Below, in pieces: positions 26,435 to 34,385 of a DNA stretch of 34,385 nt. The notes below the pieces were generated by a model. The model saw only the letters and a list, made by a program, of their open reading frames with translations. It was not told the DNA's origin and did no database searches. The translations under genes and the position numbers were made by a program. Every line of letters begins with the position of its first letter. Position 1 is the stretch's first letter. Source of the DNA: Euryarchaeota archaeon RBG_19FT_COMBO_56_21 (GTDB lineage: Archaea > Thermoplasmatota > Thermoplasmata > UBA10834); assembly GCA_001800815.1 (NCBI GenBank), contig MGWC01000053.1, positions 1,757 to 36,141 on the forward strand. The letters are read 5' to 3'.

Positions 26435-27455
26435 AGTAACCGATCTATTCAAGAAGATCGAGGTGAAGCCTGCCCAATACCTCAAGACGAAGATATCGGA
26501 CCCGGGGGCCAGACTCGGTCCGCACACTGTTCGGCTCATCAAAGGCGCAGTCCCGGAATACATCAAGCTCTCGCAGTTCCAGGACCTCTCGTGGAGGACA
26601 ATGGGCAAATACGCCAAGACGAAGACCAACCAGCTGCAGCAGCTGGACGATTCACTTCTCAAAGCCCACATGAAGATCAGGCCAGAGGAGTATCTCGCGT
26701 ATGTCCTGATGGCCACCCTCGTCTCGGCCATCATCGGGATTGCGATAGCCATCGTGGTCGGCGTCCTGATATTCGGCATACTGGGCGTTGCCCTCATCCT
26801 GCGGATACTCGTCGCGGGGCTAGCCATCGGCCTCCTGCCAGTGATGGCCTATTTCCTGCTGCTTAGCGGGCCCGGTGGCAAGGCGAAGTCACGAGGCAGG
26901 GACATCGACAAGAGGATTGCAGCCGCGATGAGCTTCATCTCGGCGATGGCCTCTGCGGATGTCAACATCGATGTCATATTCAAGGAGCTTTCGAGGCAGA
27001 AGGTCTACGGTGAGATACACCAGGAGGCGGCTTGGATCACAAGGGACACGGAACTCCTAGGGGCCGACATACTGACCGCCATCAAGAAAGCGGCTCGAAG
27101 ATCGCCTTCCGCGAAATTCCAGGATTTCCTACAAGGCGTCATCACAACGTCCACATCTGGCGGGCAGCTCAAGCCTTACTTCCTGCTGAAGGCTGAGGAG
27201 TACCAGAAGGAGAACAAGCTTGCCCTGAAGTCCCAGATGGAAACCTTGGGGATGCTTGCAGAGTCCTTCGTGACCGTCGTCGTCGCATTCCCCCTGTTCC
27301 TTGTGCTCATCCTGGCGATCATGGCAATCGTCGGTGGCGGTGACCCTGACTTCATGCTGCTGATGCTGTATGTCATAGTCATTGGCATGATACCCGTGTC
27401 CCAGTTCGGTTTCATTTTCGTCATATGGAACATGTCAAAGGAGGCTGCGATGTAA
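26427..27455 (+). CDS. FlaJ/TadC-like (T2SF) membrane platform protein 1
   Basis: Multiple TM segments plus T2SF-like MSFISAMASADVNIDVIFKELS...LQGVITTSTSGGQLKPYFLLKAEEY. Track start is GTG 26463; the frame is open back to CTG 26427, which has a strong SD. Confidence 0.82.
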   Translation: MPEVTDLFKKIEVKPAQYLKTKISDPGARLGPHTVRLIKGAVPEYIKLSQFQDLSWRTMGKYAKTKTNQLQQLDDSLLKAHMKIRPEEYLAYVLMATLVSAIIGIAIAIVVGVLIFGILGVALILRILVAGLAIGLLPVMAYFLLLSGPGGKAKSRGRDIDKRIAAAMSFISAMASADVNIDVIFKELSRQKVYGEIHQEAAWITRDTELLGADILTAIKKAARRSPSAKFQDFLQGVITTSTSGGQLKPYFLLKAEEYQKENKLALKSQMETLGMLAESFVTVVVAFPLFLVLILAIMAIVGGGDPDFMLLMLYVIVIGMIPVSQFGFIFVIWNMSKEAAM

Positions 27456-28387
27456 TGCCCGCCCAGAGAAAGATGTCTGAAAAGGAGAGGGACAAGGCTC
27501 TGAAGCAGATCCTCGCCACCGAGAAGGTGGATTTCACGAAGACCTGGCTCGGCCTTTCCATAGCGATTGCCGCGGTCTTCGGGTTCTTCGCTTTCATCGA
27601 TCAGTTAGGTAGCTTCGACTTTCCCCTGGAACCGGTCGACTGGATCATACTCGCAATGCTGTCCGTGATCAGCATCGGGTTCTACGTGAGCGCCAAGGAG
27701 AAGCACATCCACGAGATCGAGACCAGGCTGCCCGACTTCCTCAGGGATGTCGCCGAGGCGGGCAGGTTCGGCATGACACTTGCAGATGCGATCGTTGTCG
27801 CGTCCTCAGGCAGGTACGGCCGACTCACGCCCGAGATAAAGAAGATGGCCGCCCAGATAGAGTGGGGAGTCCCCGCATCGGAGGCCATCAGACTCTTCGC
27901 CACGCGCGTGAAGACCCCTCTCGTGATCAGGATGTCATCAATCATCATGAAGGCCAATGACGCCGGAGGCAACGTAGCGGACGTCCTCAGCATGGTCTCC
28001 CACGACGCCAAGGAGACCATCCTCACAGACGAGGAGCGAGGAGTCACCATGCAGACCTATGTGCTCGTCGTCTACATCGCGTTCTTCGTGTTCATCGCCA
28101 CCATCTTGATCCTGCAGGGCCAGTTCCTGCCCAAGATGGAGGAGGCGGGAGCTTCGGTTAGCGAGCAGGCTGCGAAGGCAGGCGTCGGGGATATACCCGG
28201 TGTAACCATCCACACGGACATCATCCCGTCGGTATCGTTCGTGTTTCTGCTTTCGGTAGTGGTACACGCGGTGGGCGACGGCATCCTGGCGGGAGTCATA
28301 CAGAAAGGAAGCATCTCGATCGGACTCAGGCACAGCTTCATCATGCTGCTGTCCGGGTTCGTATCTCTTAGAATACTCTTCGGGTGA
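27455..28387 (+). CDS. FlaJ/TadC-like (T2SF) membrane platform protein 2
   Basis: LPDFLRDVAEAGRFGMTLADAIVVASSGRYG...MSSIIMKANDAGGNVADVLSMVSHDAKE plus TM segments. ATG 27455 in a TAATG overlap after an SD (aaggagg). Confidence 0.85.
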   Translation: MPAQRKMSEKERDKALKQILATEKVDFTKTWLGLSIAIAAVFGFFAFIDQLGSFDFPLEPVDWIILAMLSVISIGFYVSAKEKHIHEIETRLPDFLRDVAEAGRFGMTLADAIVVASSGRYGRLTPEIKKMAAQIEWGVPASEAIRLFATRVKTPLVIRMSSIIMKANDAGGNVADVLSMVSHDAKETILTDEERGVTMQTYVLVVYIAFFVFIATILILQGQFLPKMEEAGASVSEQAAKAGVGDIPGVTIHTDIIPSVSFVFLLSVVVHAVGDGILAGVIQKGSISIGLRHSFIMLLSGFVSLRILFG

Positions 28388-30096
28388 TCAACACGACCGA
28401 GACAGTGCAGCAAAAAGCGCAACCAGAGGCGGCCGGAGAAACTCCAGAGAAGAAGAGTCCTGGCTTGAAGGCGGCTTACTACAACTTCCTGCTGAACATC
28501 AAGCCAAAGCCGATGAAGATGGCGCTATCTCACACCGAGGCGTCAATGGACATGGGTAGGATCGCAGACGTCCCGAAGGTGTCCGAGCCCAACATGGACG
28601 AAGTGGAGCTCTTGCCCATCAAGCAGAACTACTCCTATGTGAGGATAAAGTACGACAACAAGGCCAACGAGTATCTTTACGAGGTCATCGAGCCGAGGCT
28701 GCTCGAGGACGAGAAGGACGTCCTCGAACTGCTGAAACAGACCCTCGTGGCCTCCGTGGAGCACATGACCGAGGCCGCTCCCGATGAGAAAGAGAAGTAT
28801 CTCCGCCGAATCGTCGAGAAAATGATGACCCAGCTGGGCATCTCGCTGACCCCGATCTCGAAGGAGAAAGTGATGTACTACGTGGTCAGGGACTTCCTTG
28901 GATACGGGGTCGTCAACGTGATGATGAACGATCCGAACGTCGAGGACTGCTCCTGCGATGGGGTCAAGGTCCCGATCTACATCTACCACAGGAAGTACGG
29001 TTCGATCAGGTCCAGCCTTAAGTTCGACACCGACCTGGAACTGGATGGATACGTTGTCTGGCTGGCCCAGAAGTGTGGTAAGCACATCTCTGTCGCGAGC
29101 CCGTTGCTCGACGCGACGATCCCCGACGGGTCGAGACTGCAGGCGACCCTCGGAAAGCACGTCACCAAGAGGGGCTCCTCGTTCACCATCAGACGGTTCA
29201 AGGAGAACCCGTTCACGCCCCTTGACCTGCTCAAGTTCAAGACTATGAGCACCGAGATGATGGCCTATCTCTGGATCGCGATAGAGTACGGCCAATCGAT
29301 GCTCGTTTGCGGAGGTACTGCGAGCGGGAAGACCACGACCCTGAACGCGATCCTGCTGTTCATACCGCCTCAGATGAAGATCGTCTCCATAGAAGACACC
29401 AGGGAGCTCAACCTGCCCCACGAGAACTGGGTCCCTGCACTGACCCGAGAAGGTTTCGGGGGCAAGAGTCACATTACTGGCCGCGCCGCGGGCGAGATAG
29501 ACATGTTCGACCTGCTCACGACTGCGATGAGGCAGAGGCCCCAGTACCTGATGGTCGGTGAGGTCAGAGGCAAGGAGGCGTACGTCGTGTTCCAGGCCAT
29601 GGCCACAGGCAAGACCTGCTACTCGACCTTCCACGCAGAGGACGTCCAAGCGATGGTCCACAGAATGGAGAACGACCCGATCAATCTGCCCAGAGCGCTC
29701 GTGACGGCGCTGAACGTCGTGCTCCTTCAGGCCCAGGTCAAAGTCGGTACTAAGATGACCAGGCGCGTGAAGTCCCTGACCGAGATAGTCGGCATCGACC
29801 CGGAGACGAACGAGCTGATCACCAACTCAGTCTACACGTGGAACCCTGCGGATGACACATTCAACTACAGCGGCCACAGCTATGTCTACGAGAAGGTCAG
29901 GATGGCCAGGAACTGGTCCCCGAGGGAGATGGAGCGGGAGATCAAGAGACGTGTGGACATCCTCGACTACATGAAGAAGATGGCCATGGACAGCCACAGG
30001 AAGGTCGCGACGATCATCTCCGCCTACTACAAGGACCCCGAGAAGGTCATGAAAGAGGTAAGGGCGAAGCTGGCTGAAGGCGCAGAGAGGATCTGA
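28384..30096 (+). CDS. Type II/IV secretion (FlaI/TadA-like) ATPase 2
   Basis: Walker A CGGTASGKTTTLNAI, SIEDTRELNLPHENW, Walker B LMVGEVRGKEAYVVFQAMATGKTCYSTFHAED. GTG start in a 4-nt GTGA overlap. Confidence 0.92.
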   Translation: MINTTETVQQKAQPEAAGETPEKKSPGLKAAYYNFLLNIKPKPMKMALSHTEASMDMGRIADVPKVSEPNMDEVELLPIKQNYSYVRIKYDNKANEYLYEVIEPRLLEDEKDVLELLKQTLVASVEHMTEAAPDEKEKYLRRIVEKMMTQLGISLTPISKEKVMYYVVRDFLGYGVVNVMMNDPNVEDCSCDGVKVPIYIYHRKYGSIRSSLKFDTDLELDGYVVWLAQKCGKHISVASPLLDATIPDGSRLQATLGKHVTKRGSSFTIRRFKENPFTPLDLLKFKTMSTEMMAYLWIAIEYGQSMLVCGGTASGKTTTLNAILLFIPPQMKIVSIEDTRELNLPHENWVPALTREGFGGKSHITGRAAGEIDMFDLLTTAMRQRPQYLMVGEVRGKEAYVVFQAMATGKTCYSTFHAEDVQAMVHRMENDPINLPRALVTALNVVLLQAQVKVGTKMTRRVKSLTEIVGIDPETNELITNSVYTWNPADDTFNYSGHSYVYEKVRMARNWSPREMEREIKRRVDILDYMKKMAMDSHRKVATIISAYYKDPEKVMKEVRAKLAEGAERI

Positions 30097-30104
30097 GAAT
30101 CCTG

Positions 30105-30884
30105 TCAGTCCTTCTTCGACCTACGAGCTATGTGGAATCCTCTTCGTTCTAGCTGAAGGAGCAGGTCGTCCGCTTCTGGGTACCATTGCCCCCACTTCCT
30201 GCATATGTGCTCGGTCCAGGAGTAGTCATCGTAGCTGAACTCCTCCTTTTGAGCACCCTCTTGCTTAATCTTTGTACGAAGCTTCCGGTAGTAATCCTGC
30301 TCCAAGTATCCCTCATCCATTCTTCTCATTGCACCCGCGACGGCCTCGTCTGTCAACTCTGGGTATCGGCCCTCGAAGAGAGTGTAGTCCAGAGGATACC
30401 TTGGCCTCGGCGGGGGATCCTCATCTGGATAGCCCATCACGAGCTGCACGATAGGGAACACCTTCGGGGGCAGATGGAAGGCCCTTGCAATGTTCTCAGC
30501 CCGATACATCGCGAACCCCAGGAAGCAGCTCCCGAGGCCGAGGCTTTCGCCCGCGATGACCATGTTCTCGGCCATCAGAAGAGCGTCCTCTATCCCGAAC
30601 AGAAGTAGGGTGAGGTCGTTTGTCCGTAGCTTCCACCCTCTTCTAGCCATGATCAGCTCGAACTTGTGGACATCGACGCATATGGTGAACAACAGAGGCG
30701 CTCTGTAGGCCTGTTTGAACCGATCTCTCGAGAGGATGACGCTGTAGAGCTGCGATGCAAAGGGGGCCTGCTGGCCTGCCCTCACGATCGTGCGGATGGT
30801 TTGCTTGGATGGCATCCTCTTCTGGTATTTTCTGATAGTCTTGTGTCGCATCATGGTCCGCACGACTTGGTTCATTCGAGGCAT
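30105..30884 (-). CDS. Nitroreductase family protein
   Basis: TIRKYQKRMPSKQTIRTIVRAGQQAPFASQ, DALLMAENMVIAGESLGLGSCFLGF, FPIVQLVMGYPDEDPPPRPRYPL. ORF track start 31079 gives an Arg-rich N-terminus overlapping the neighbour; ATG 30884 preferred. Confidence 0.83.
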   Translation of the reverse strand: MPRMNQVVRTMMRHKTIRKYQKRMPSKQTIRTIVRAGQQAPFASQLYSVILSRDRFKQAYRAPLLFTICVDVHKFELIMARRGWKLRTNDLTLLLFGIEDALLMAENMVIAGESLGLGSCFLGFAMYRAENIARAFHLPPKVFPIVQLVMGYPDEDPPPRPRYPLDYTLFEGRYPELTDEAVAGAMRRMDEGYLEQDYYRKLRTKIKQEGAQKEEFSYDDYSWTEHICRKWGQWYPEADDLLLQLERRGFHIARRSKKD

Positions 30885-30999
30885 CGCCCTCACCAATGCA
30901 CGAATCGCGCTCGACCCTATAGGTTGATTTGCGAGAGCGCACGCTAAGCCGTAGGAAATGAAAAACGATGGAAACGGTTTGAGAGGGTTTGACTGAGGC

Positions 31000-33900
31000 C
31001 TACTGGTTCTCTCCGCCCTCGGTCTTCTCCTCGCCGAGCGGGGTCTTGATGATCTTCTTTGGCACGACCTTGCGGTCAATGGGCCTTCTTATGACCATCC
31101 TCGGAGCTCCACCGGCTGGAGGCACTCCCAGGACGGGCATCCCGGCCTCTTGGACTGGCTGCTCCTCCTCGGCCGCGGTTGTCGGTGCCGTCCCTGCGGG
31201 CGGCGGGCCCTTCCTCGGAGGCATCACGCCTGACGGTGCGAACACTGTGCCGCACTTGTGGCATACCGTCGCTTCCTTCGGGTTCAGCGTGCCACAAACC
31301 GGGCACGGAACTGGCCCCTCCTTCTTCTTCTCCTCTTCTTTCGCCAGCCAGTCCTCGAACGAAATGTATCCCGGCTGCCTTCTCCACCAGGCCTCGAAGG
31401 TCTTGTCGTTGTACTTCCTGCCCAGTTCCGGCCTTGCGAGCTCGCGGTACTTCGAAACGACCTGATCCTCGTACTGAGCCCTCATGCGCTCCATGTAGTC
31501 CTCTTCTGCCGCCACCTCGCCCACGAACTTGACTCCGCAGTTGGGGCACTCAGCGGACGCAGCAGGTATCCACGCGCCGCACTCCGAGCACTTCATCGTG
31601 CCTGATTCGAATTCGACACCGCACTTCGGGCATCTCTTGCTCGCAGCGGGTATGAACGCACCGCACTCGCCGCACTCGACCAGCTTGCCGAGGCCATATA
31701 CATACGTGTACACGAAGAAGCCTGCAACGACTCCGACTACGGCCACAACTATCAACAGTATGAGCCAGAGCGGGAGGAAGCCACCACTGACAGCGGCGCT
31801 GACATGAACGGTCGTGGCAGGATCGCTTTCGTAGTTGGATGTCAGGATGACGGCTCTGACCCCATATGAACCGGTTGCGATATTGGAGGGTATGAGTAGG
31901 AGCACGTTGACCACTCCGCCATCGTCAGTTGTCTGGTTCGCAGTCCTCGATCCGAGGACTGCGTCTTTGGGGTCCGCCAAGTTGTAGAGTTCGAAGGCCA
32001 CTCCCGGCAGACGCTTCACAGCATCGGAGGTCCCGTCGTATGTGATCTGGGCCACGATCACTATCGATTCGCCTGCCTTGTACTCGTCGTCGTCAGCGGC
32101 TATGACCACGTCGACGACCAGGGGCTGGATTGTGAACGGCTTCACCGCCCAGTTGTTGTCCTCATTGGGCTCGTCGATGGACTTCATCCCGTCGACATGC
32201 ACCCAGATCTCGTACGACCCAGGCGTTGTCAGGTTGATCGTCCACGCGGTGCTCACGAGCACCTTGTTGTTCGGCGAGGAGTAGGACACATTGTAGAAGT
32301 TGCCTATATGGATCGATGTGAAGTTGTACACGGTAGCGAAGCCCGTGCTTCTCACTCCAATCTGGACTCTCACATTGGTAGCGTTGCTGCCACCCATGTT
32401 CCAGACATTCGCGTACACCGTCACGACCTTGCCGAAAGTCTCTCCAGTCCTGTTCGTACCTCCAAGCTGGACATAGATGTCGTTAGACGCGATTGCCAGG
32501 TCTGGCCTCACATCCAGTACCTCGACAGAGCCAATGACGATGTTGTTGGAGTATCGTGTCTCGATCGGATCCGTTCCCGTCGGGTTGACTATGAGAACCA
32601 GACTCACCGGGGTCGTAGCGTTGAGCACCGGTGCGACAAATGAGAATGTAGCCGGGGCAACACCGCTATCCTTTGTGAACCCGTATACGTTCAGGGTGAT
32701 CTCCTGCTCAAAGGCCTGGTCAGTGTAGTTGTAGTAGAGCTTGACCTCTGGCAACGAGATTGGTGCCGGGTTGAGGTTCGAAACCAACGCAGTCACCACT
32801 ACGGTGCTGCCACCTGGGACTGATCCTGCAGGGGTGACCGTAGGACCGGAAATCGTGATGTCCGGATAATCCAGCACAGTTATGGCCAAGCTGACATTGT
32901 TGTTGTAGTTGGTAGCTCCAAGGTCCACCAGTTCCTCGATAAGGTTGCCAGGGTCGACTGCAATCTTGATAACGTGGTCCGCCACGCTCGTCGGCGTCCA
33001 GGGGACCGTCGCTATGTTCACTCCGTTAGCCGCAACATCCAATACTGCAGTTGCGAAATAAGCGCCCTCGTCGTAGAACTCGACGACGACGCCCAGGGAT
33101 GTGTTCGAGCCGCCATTGTGGATCAATGCCATGAGCTGGACAGTGCTGTTGACCACTACTGGACTTACCGAGGTCGTGACTTCATTGATCCCGCTCAGGA
33201 CGTACAGGTCCGGCAGGCTCCTCACGATGATAGTGCCCGTTCCTTGCGCAACTGCCTCGTTCGACTCGATTATCTCGTTGTCAGGATCGGCCACCGCGAT
33301 GATCACGTGGCTGTTCGGGTCCACTGGAGTTGTCGCAACCCATGTCACGCTGGCGGTCTGCGTCTCGCCCGGCCTAATCATCGGGATGACCGCCGAACCT
33401 ATGAGTTCGGACAGCTGAGCAGTCGTGCTCTTATCGAGATCGTCGTAGAACGCAACGACAACGTCCCAGGCATAGCCAGTGCCGTCATTGCTGATCCTTG
33501 CTGTGATGCCTACCTCATCACCCGGGCTCGGGCTGGCGACATCGAATTCCACCTGAGGCGGTGGGCTCGCGTGGACCGTCAGGTCCGGGAACACATCATC
33601 GAATTGCATGACAACGTATGATGCATTCGGGCTGAGAGGCTCAGAGTAAGGAAGCACGCCCACCGAGATCTCATCAGTGTAGTGAATGCTGCCGTGAGTG
33701 TATGTGGCATTGATCCAGTAGTTGCCCAAATACGTCCTTCTTCCCAGGGCAGTTATCTGTGTTGCCTCGGATTTGACGCTAGCAACCCCAAGGCTGCCCT
33801 CAGATTCACTTGAGACTGCGCTTCCACCAGGAACACCGCTGACATACTGCCGTATCGAAACATCGGCGCTCGGCAGAGGCATTCCAGCTCCATCTTGTAC

Positions 33901-34385
33901 CTGGACGTTAATCCATCTGTAGATGTGGGCTATCGCGTCATCGGTCACGTCAACTGATGGCACCCAGCTGTCAGTGAAGTAACCTCTGCTTGTTCCTGCC
34001 AGCACAGGCGTGTCGGTAACCAACGAATCAGTGACGGTGAGGTCAACATCGGAGTTCCACTCGGTTGTGATTGCCCCATTGACAGTAGCACTCTCCAGAA
34101 CAACATTGGATTTCTCAAGAGCCACAATCATGACGTTGTTCAGGGTTGAGTTGATAACCTCGAGCGTAGCCATTCCCTTCACAAAGATCTGGATTGGCAT
34201 GCTGGACAAGAGCTCTGAGTCCCGGAACACGAGCTTCGTCGGCAGCCCGCTTGAGTTGTCGACATATATCGTGTGCTCGTAAGCCTCAGTCTGAACGATC
34301 TGGAACACAGCGTTCGTGAACGTGAGTATGCCGTTCGCCGCGACAATGACATCACCTGCGTGATAGTATGTCATGTCTTGGATTT
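31000..34385 (-). CDS. Large surface protein: CARDB-type repeats, one C-terminal TM helix, cytoplasmic zinc ribbons (5' end beyond window)
   Basis: Repeated PDL..../VxNxGxxxxxxVxVxFYD....DPxNxIxExxExNN patterns; TM LPLWLILLIVVAVVGVVAGFFVYTYVYG; zinc ribbons CGECGAFIPAASKRCPKCG, CSECGAWIPAASAECPNCG, CPVCGTLNPKEATVCHKCG. No signal peptide in the window, so truncated. Confidence 0.8.
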   Translation of the reverse strand, partial: IQDMTYYHAGDVIVAANGILTFTNAVFQIVQTEAYEHTIYVDNSSGLPTKLVFRDSELLSSMPIQIFVKGMATLEVINSTLNNVMIVALEKSNVVLESATVNGAITTEWNSDVDLTVTDSLVTDTPVLAGTSRGYFTDSWVPSVDVTDDAIAHIYRWINVQVQDGAGMPLPSADVSIRQYVSGVPGGSAVSSESEGSLGVASVKSEATQITALGRRTYLGNYWINATYTHGSIHYTDEISVGVLPYSEPLSPNASYVVMQFDDVFPDLTVHASPPPQVEFDVASPSPGDEVGITARISNDGTGYAWDVVVAFYDDLDKSTTAQLSELIGSAVIPMIRPGETQTASVTWVATTPVDPNSHVIIAVADPDNEIIESNEAVAQGTGTIIVRSLPDLYVLSGINEVTTSVSPVVVNSTVQLMALIHNGGSNTSLGVVVEFYDEGAYFATAVLDVAANGVNIATVPWTPTSVADHVIKIAVDPGNLIEELVDLGATNYNNNVSLAITVLDYPDITISGPTVTPAGSVPGGSTVVVTALVSNLNPAPISLPEVKLYYNYTDQAFEQEITLNVYGFTKDSGVAPATFSFVAPVLNATTPVSLVLIVNPTGTDPIETRYSNNIVIGSVEVLDVRPDLAIASNDIYVQLGGTNRTGETFGKVVTVYANVWNMGGSNATNVRVQIGVRSTGFATVYNFTSIHIGNFYNVSYSSPNNKVLVSTAWTINLTTPGSYEIWVHVDGMKSIDEPNEDNNWAVKPFTIQPLVVDVVIAADDDEYKAGESIVIVAQITYDGTSDAVKRLPGVAFELYNLADPKDAVLGSRTANQTTDDGGVVNVLLLIPSNIATGSYGVRAVILTSNYESDPATTVHVSAAVSGGFLPLWLILLIVVAVVGVVAGFFVYTYVYGLGKLVECGECGAFIPAASKRCPKCGVEFESGTMKCSECGAWIPAASAECPNCGVKFVGEVAAEEDYMERMRAQYEDQVVSKYRELARPELGRKYNDKTFEAWWRRQPGYISFEDWLAKEEEKKKEGPVPCPVCGTLNPKEATVCHKCGTVFAPSGVMPPRKGPPPAGTAPTTAAEEEQPVQEAGMPVLGVPPAGGAPRMVIRRPIDRKVVPKKIIKTPLGEEKTEGGENQ

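Noticed and set aside
28543-29661. 372-aa minus-strand ORF antisense to secretion ATPase 2
   Set aside because: Shadow ORF caused by high-GC codon bias of the sense gene; no domain signature.
30885-31079. N-terminal extension of the nitroreductase ORF
   Set aside because: The extension (MTARSCQRRSSRPRSARRRP...) is Arg-rich and overlaps the upstream surface-protein 3' end; ATG 30884 gives a normal nitroreductase N-terminus.
1-34385. CRISPR arrays, transposases, integrases, phage genes or rRNA
   Set aside because: No regularly spaced direct repeats, no recognisable mobile-element proteins and no rRNA-like stretches were seen on reading through the window.

Overview
A 34.4 kb, gene-dense archaeal window (TATA-type promoters, split LeuCD-type hydro-lyase, archaeal enolase, Lhr-like helicase, FlaI/FlaJ-like secretion genes; probably Thermoplasmatota/Euryarchaeota, lineage by inference only). 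Main contents: agmatinase (5' truncated), a CAU tRNA (probably Ile2), a CxxC zinc-ribbon protein, a thioredoxin-like/GNAT fusion, an S9 peptidase, thioredoxin reductase, a cation/H+ antiporter, a four-gene operon (LeuA-family synthase, LeuC, LeuD, NADP-type isocitrate dehydrogenase), enolase, Lhr/Ski2-like helicase, RlmE, PurM, a DUF531-like protein, a 56-aa ORF absent from the supplied track, an HdrA-MvhD fusion, a Zn-ribbon/HhH/coiled-coil/KaiC-like protein, tRNA-Phe, a type IV pilus/secretion operon with two ATPases and two FlaJ/TadC-like membrane proteins, a nitroreductase, and a large surface protein with CARDB repeats and cytoplasmic zinc ribbons (truncated at the window end). Most notable: (1) the HdrA-MvhD fusion has lost every expected MvhD cysteine and one ferredoxin cysteine (Cys to Trp), suggesting a rewired electron inlet; (2) the synthase-hydrolyase-ICDH operon looks like a self-contained acetyl-CoA + oxaloacetate to 2-oxoglutarate (or homologous) route, with an unusual upstream region holding helically phased dyads, a possible leader ORF and a hairpin; (3) the dual-ATPase/dual-platform pilus operon, with a possible CTG start; (4) a KaiC-like protein of unusual architecture with degenerate Walker motifs. 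No CRISPR array, rRNA or transposase was seen.
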